Shown: positions 60,483 to 64,000 of the stretch, piece by piece | Position numbering within the stretch: position 1 is the stretch's first letter | How the letters are laid out: each line of letters starts with the position of its first letter | NCBI GenBank assembly: GCA_946536925.1 | Contig: CAMNFC010000002.1 | Span: 1-64,000, forward strand | Length of the DNA: 64,000 nt | Source of the DNA: an uncultured Selenomonadales bacterium | GTDB lineage: Bacteria > Bacillota > Negativicutes > Selenomonadales > Selenomonadaceae | Direction: 5' to 3' | Notes under the pieces: generated by a model | The model's input: the letters and a program-made list of their open reading frames with translations, nothing else | The model's database searches: none | Told to the model about the DNA's origin: nothing | Program-made: the position numbers and the translations under genes

Positions 60483-60803
60483 ATTAAGAACGAAATTTTG
60501 AATTTTGAGCCATTGGACGGCGTTTCGGGCGGAAATATTAACGACAGATCGCTTTTGGCACTTTTTTTTAAATGTTATTACGATGTCAACGGCGGAGTGC
60601 ACGGTTCCGTTATAGATTACTCCAAAACTGATTTTTTAAAAGTAATGCAGACTTTGTGCGATAAAGCCGGAATCGAATACAAACCGGACGAAAAAGTCCT
60701 CGATCAATACAAAATCAACGGTCAGTGGCGCGACGGCACCTGGATGATTAAAAATCAGCAAGAAACAATCGATTTCTTTGACAAAAAGCTCGGAATCAAA
60801 TAA
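60483..60803 (+). CDS. candidate double-glycine-leader secreted peptide, AUU start
   Basis: The frame begins nine bases after a perfect AAAGGAG (60467-60473) at ATT 60483; the nearest other start, TTG 60498, is 24 bases away. The product is 106 residues. Its first 17, MKNEILNFEPLDGVSGG, place Leu, Leu and Val at -12, -7 and -4 before Gly-Gly, the exact pattern cleaved by C39 peptidases. The core of about 89 residues is hydrophilic with 'LLALFFKCYYDVNGGVHGS', two Cys and 'WRDGTWMIKNQQETIDFFD'. No modification enzyme is adjacent. It is the best candidate in the window for cargo of the exporter at 3-10 kb. It has its own weak promoter (TATAAG at 60443-60448) and a terminator. Confidence 0.6.
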   Translation: MKNEILNFEPLDGVSGGNINDRSLLALFFKCYYDVNGGVHGSVIDYSKTDFLKVMQTLCDKAGIEYKPDEKVLDQYKINGQWRDGTWMIKNQQETIDFFDKKLGIK

Positions 60804-60816
60804 ATCAGCGAAAAAA

Positions 60817-60846
60817 AACCCTTCGGCGCGTGTCGGAGGGTTTTTT
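60817..60846 (+). terminator. terminator after the double-glycine peptide gene
   Basis: CCCTTCG (60819-60825) with CGGAGGG (60834-60840), one T-G pair, then six T residues. Confidence 0.8.
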
Positions 60847-60848
60847 CA

Positions 60849-60877
60849 TTGACGGAGATAAATTTTTTTGCTAAAGT
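60849..60877 (+). promoter_or_regulatory. promoter of the secreted HAD phosphatase gene
   Basis: TTGACG (60849-60854), 17 bases, TAAAGT (60872-60877). Confidence 0.6.
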
Positions 60878-60898
60878 TGCGTCGGAGGCGATAAAAAC

Positions 60899-61987
60899 AT
60901 GAAAAAAAAGATTTTAGCGGCACTCACGGCGGGATTTATCGCGTTTGGCACGTTCGGAGCGGTTGACGCCATGCCGCGCGACCAAATCGCAAAGATTCAA
61001 GTCAAAAAGGCCGCAGATTTCAAGTATTGGACGAAAAATTCCGTCGCGAATCGAAAATTAGTCGCTTACGTCGAGGACGTGACGAACAAAAAGAGCAAAA
61101 ACTTCATTCCGGTTGAAGATCGGCTGGCGGTTTTCGATATGGACGGAACTTTTATCGGCGAAACCATGCCCTGCTACTTCGAATGGATGCTTTATCTGGA
61201 TCGCGCGCTTCACGACCCGAATTTCACGCCGAATAAAGAAGATTTGGCCTATGCAAAGATGGTTGACGCCGAAATCCGCGCGGGACACTTCATGACGGGC
61301 AAATTTCCCAAAGGAATCGATTTGGGCGAGGCAAAATCGCAACAATCGGTTTTTTCGGGCATGACACCCAAAGATTACGAGGCTTACGTCAAAAAATTCA
61401 TGGAAAAGCCGGTTGAAGGCCTCACGAACTTAAAATGGGGCGAAGTTTTTTATTTGCCGATGGTTGAAGTGATAAAATACCTTCAGGCGAACGATTTTAA
61501 AGTTTACATCGTCACGGGCAGCGATCGGCCGGCAATGCGCGTTATGGCCTCGGAAATTTTGAAAATTCCCTACGACAACGTGATTGGAACGAATCCTGAG
61601 ATAAAAGCGGCTCATCAGGGCGAAATTTCCGCCGACGACTACGCTTACAAGCACGATGATTATCTGATTCGCGGTCAACTCACTCAAAAGAACTTGAAAA
61701 TGAACAAAGTCGTTGCGATTGAGCACGAAATCGGCAAACAACCCGTTTTGGCCTTCGGAAACAGCGGCGGCGACACTTCAATGCTGAATTACGCGATAAC
61801 GGGCAACAAATACAAGAGTTTGGCGTTTTTTGTCATCTGCGACGACACGGAGCGCGAATTTGGCAACGTCGACAAGGCAAACAAGAGCATAAAGCTGGCC
61901 GATCAAAACGGTTGGATAAAAATTTCGATGAAAAACGACTTCAAGACGATTTACGGCGACAAAGTTAAGCGCGAAATGAATTCTTGA
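60899..61987 (+). CDS. secreted HAD-superfamily phosphatase
   Basis: Periplasmic phosphatase-like protein, 362 residues, with signal peptide (1-24, ending 'AVDAM'). HAD motif I 'LAVFDMDGTFIGETMPCYFE' (nucleophile Asp near 81), motif II 'VYIVTGSDRPAMRVMA' and motif IV 'VLAFGNSGGDTSMLNYAI' are intact, so it is probably active. The arrangement resembles the secreted phosphoserine-phosphatase-like HAD proteins. Start ATG 60899, ten bases after GGAGG. The carA-carB insert also codes a periplasmic phosphatase, so this organism seems to invest in scavenging phosphate or phospho-compounds; that link is inference. Confidence 0.85.
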   Translation: MKKKILAALTAGFIAFGTFGAVDAMPRDQIAKIQVKKAADFKYWTKNSVANRKLVAYVEDVTNKKSKNFIPVEDRLAVFDMDGTFIGETMPCYFEWMLYLDRALHDPNFTPNKEDLAYAKMVDAEIRAGHFMTGKFPKGIDLGEAKSQQSVFSGMTPKDYEAYVKKFMEKPVEGLTNLKWGEVFYLPMVEVIKYLQANDFKVYIVTGSDRPAMRVMASEILKIPYDNVIGTNPEIKAAHQGEISADDYAYKHDDYLIRGQLTQKNLKMNKVVAIEHEIGKQPVLAFGNSGGDTSMLNYAITGNKYKSLAFFVICDDTEREFGNVDKANKSIKLADQNGWIKISMKNDFKTIYGDKVKREMNS

Positions 61988-62059
61988 ACGTCGGCAGGAA
62001 ATTTTGCGTCGGCAATAGAATAAATCCCGCGAAAAAATTTTACGGAGGGATTTTGCGGA

Positions 62060-64000
62060 ATGAAAGATTACAAAAGCGAAAATATCCGAAACGTAGCGTT
62101 CTGCGGTCACGGCCGCTCGGGCAAGACCACGTTGCTCGAAGCGGCTCTCTTCGACAGCGGCGCGACCACTCGTCTTGGCAACGTCGACTTGGGCACGGGC
62201 GTCCTCGACTTCGAACCCGAAGAGACCAAGCGCAAGATGTCAATCAGTGCGTCGCTGGCGGCTCTTGAGTGGAAAAATTTTAAAGTCAACGCGCTGGACG
62301 TGCCGGGCTTCCCCGATTTTGTCGCGGAAATGCACGGAGCGTTGGCTGCGGCCGATTCTGTCGTTATCGTCGTGAGTGCGAGTGCGGGCGTCGAAGTCGA
62401 GACGGAAAAAGCTTGGGCTCTGGCGGAAAGTTTGAATCTCCCGCGCGCATTTTTCATCAGCAAACTTGATCGCGAGCACGCGGACTTTGAAAAAGTTTTG
62501 GCCGAACTCAGAAGCAAATTCGGAAACGGCGTCGTGCCCGTGCAAGTTCCCGTCGGCAAAGAAGACAGCTTCAAGGGCGTCGTCGATCTGATTAAAGTTT
62601 TTTCCAAAGTCAACAACGACGACGAACAAATTGACGCGGCTCCCGTCGCCGATGAAGTGGAAGACATGCGCCTGGAAATGCTCGACACGGTCGCGGAATT
62701 CAATGACGACTTGATGGAAAAATATCTTGAAGGCGACGTCGAGGACTTGGACGAAAAAGAAATTTCCGAGGCGTTGGCTCTGGGCTTCAGCGAGGCAAAA
62801 GTTTTCCCGGTGTTCGTCGGCTCTGCGCTGAAAAATATCGGCGTGAAAAAATTCCTCAACAGCCTGGTCGAATTTTTCCCCGCGCCCTCGTCAAAAGTTT
62901 ACAGCGGAATCGACACCAAAACCGACGAGCTCGTCGAACGCAAAATTTCCGAGCCTTTCAGCGGACAAATTTTTAAAACAATGGTCGACCCGTTCGTCGG
63001 CAGAATGAGTTACGTGCGCGTCATCAGCGGCGACATGAAGGGCGACGCAACTTATCAACTCGTCGGCGCGGAAAACGAAGGCCGTGAACGTTTAAGCGGA
63101 CTTTTCACCATGCAGGGCAAAAAACAAATTCCCGTTGACGTGGCGCACGCGGGCGATATTGTCGTCACTTCCAAACTCGCAAACGCAAAAACCGGTGACA
63201 CTCTTTGCGACGCGGCCGCCCCGATCAAATACGAGCGCATTCAATATCCCGAACCGATGTTGGCGATGGCCGTCACGTCCGAAAAGAAAGGCGAGGAAGA
63301 TAAAGTTTTCGGCGCGATCACTCGCCAGCAAGACGAAGACCCGACGATTTGGCTGGAAAAGAAAGCCGAGACCAAACAGACAATCCTGCGCGGCATCGGC
63401 GAAGTTCACCTGGATATTTTGAGCGACAAAATTCAGCGCAAATTCGGCGTGAAAATGGTTTTGGGCGAACCGCGCGTGGCTTACCGCGAGACAATCCGCA
63501 AGCAAGTTGAAGTCCAAGGCAAACACAAAAAACAATCCGGTGGCCACGGACAATACGGCGACGTTTGGCTCCGAATCGGCCCGAACAAAGAAGCCAATAC
63601 CGAAGTCAACAACGGCAACGTTTGGTCGGAAAGCATCTTCGGCGGCTCCGTCCCGCGTCAATATTTCCCCGCCGTGGAGAAGGGCACGCAAGAAACTTTG
63701 GCGGAAGGTGTCATCGCGGGCTACCCCGTCGTCAACGTCAGCGTAAATCTTTTTGACGGCTCCTATCACGCGGTCGACAGCTCCGAGGCCGCTTTCAAAA
63801 TGGCAACGTCCATTGCAATCAAAAAAGGAATTCTTTCCGCCGATCCGATTTTGCTTGAGCCCATCGACGAGATAACCGTCCTCACGCCCGAAAATTACAT
63901 GGGCGACATCATCGGCAACCTTAACTCAAGACGCGGCAAAATCCTCGGCATGGATCCCAAAGGCAAAGGCATGACCGAAGTCAAAGCGTACGTTCCCGCC
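62060..64000 (+). CDS. elongation factor G paralogue, cut by the window end
   Basis: Ribosomal translocase-like GTPase. ATG 62060 follows GGAGGG, and 647 codons are open to the window end. G1 'AFCGHGRSGKTTLLEAAL' is normal. The switch I region reads 'KRKMSISASLA' instead of RGITI. G3 is 'LDVPGFPDF' where EF-G has DTPGH, so the catalytic His is Phe. G4 is 'SKLDRE' instead of NKxD. Domains II-IV follow ('GRMSYVRVISGDMKGDATY', 'GIGEVHLDILSDKIQRKFG', 'KQSGGHGQYGDVWLRIGP'). These changes mark the EF-G-like second type seen in many Firmicutes, not the main fusA. Role uncertain. Confidence 0.85.
   Translation, partial: MKDYKSENIRNVAFCGHGRSGKTTLLEAALFDSGATTRLGNVDLGTGVLDFEPEETKRKMSISASLAALEWKNFKVNALDVPGFPDFVAEMHGALAAADSVVIVVSASAGVEVETEKAWALAESLNLPRAFFISKLDREHADFEKVLAELRSKFGNGVVPVQVPVGKEDSFKGVVDLIKVFSKVNNDDEQIDAAPVADEVEDMRLEMLDTVAEFNDDLMEKYLEGDVEDLDEKEISEALALGFSEAKVFPVFVGSALKNIGVKKFLNSLVEFFPAPSSKVYSGIDTKTDELVERKISEPFSGQIFKTMVDPFVGRMSYVRVISGDMKGDATYQLVGAENEGRERLSGLFTMQGKKQIPVDVAHAGDIVVTSKLANAKTGDTLCDAAAPIKYERIQYPEPMLAMAVTSEKKGEEDKVFGAITRQQDEDPTIWLEKKAETKQTILRGIGEVHLDILSDKIQRKFGVKMVLGEPRVAYRETIRKQVEVQGKHKKQSGGHGQYGDVWLRIGPNKEANTEVNNGNVWSESIFGGSVPRQYFPAVEKGTQETLAEGVIAGYPVVNVSVNLFDGSYHAVDSSEAAFKMATSIAIKKGILSADPILLEPIDEITVLTPENYMGDIIGNLNSRRGKILGMDPKGKGMTEVKAYVPA

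Overview
The window reads as chromosomal DNA of a diderm (outer-membrane-bearing) Firmicute, most likely class Negativicutes and possibly a Selenomonas-like genus. The evidence is the mix of Gram-positive genes (ctsR, Asp23-type protein, infC-rpmI-rplT, SCIFF-type radical SAM maturase, UUG/GUG/AUU starts behind AGGAGG sites) with outer-membrane genes (a TolC channel, a GmhB-type heptose phosphatase, periplasmic adaptors). Placement is inference; no 16S or tRNA gene was seen. The words AAAAATTTT and AAAATTTTT recur throughout many genes on both strands.

Layout. 0-1.6 kb: TRAP transporter dctPQM (dctM runs off the left edge). 1.7-10.2 kb: a complete NHLM-type peptide exporter, with two adaptors, a C39 peptidase/ABC protein, a second ABC protein and a TolC channel, under its own promoter and closed by a terminator. 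10.2-13.3 kb: hisZ, an HD-domain gene and a SCIFF-type radical SAM maturase. 13.4-15.2 kb: trpA and a solute-binding lipoprotein on the opposite strand. 15.2-16.9 kb: a tiny secreted peptide gene, then infC-rpmI-rplT with an attenuator-like leader and a probable AUU start. 17-21.6 kb: Na+/alanine symporter, a FlgT_N-like secreted protein, a GltD-like oxidoreductase and GmhB. 21.7-28.3 kb: solitary ctsR, carA, a periplasmic histidine phosphatase and carB, then a broken BrnT toxin with its partner.

28.3-38.1 kb: comEC, sensor kinase, aldehyde dehydrogenase, SGNH hydrolase, ABC-F and small secreted proteins. 38.1-45.4 kb: eukaryotic-type hexokinase, a 39-bp tandem repeat array, metK, an M50 protease, a methyltransferase-like protein, a second related repeat array, then aroE, a PulE-type ATPase and a glycosyltransferase. 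45.5-53.5 kb: small zinc-ribbon-like secreted protein, nhaC, HAD phosphatase, fabF, engB, siroheme decarboxylase ahbAB and a restriction-methylase-like protein. 53.5-64 kb: large hybrid histidine kinase, a structured intergenic region, an Asp23-type P-loop protein, argGH, a small protein with a double-glycine leader, a secreted HAD phosphatase and an EF-G paralogue cut by the right edge.

The most interesting link is between the exporter at 1.7-10.2 kb and the small gene at 60.5 kb. That gene's N-terminus has hydrophobic residues at -4, -7 and -12 before Gly-Gly, the pattern cut by C39 peptidases. It is therefore a candidate cargo of this exporter, although it lies 50 kb away. No SCIFF precursor was found beside the maturase.
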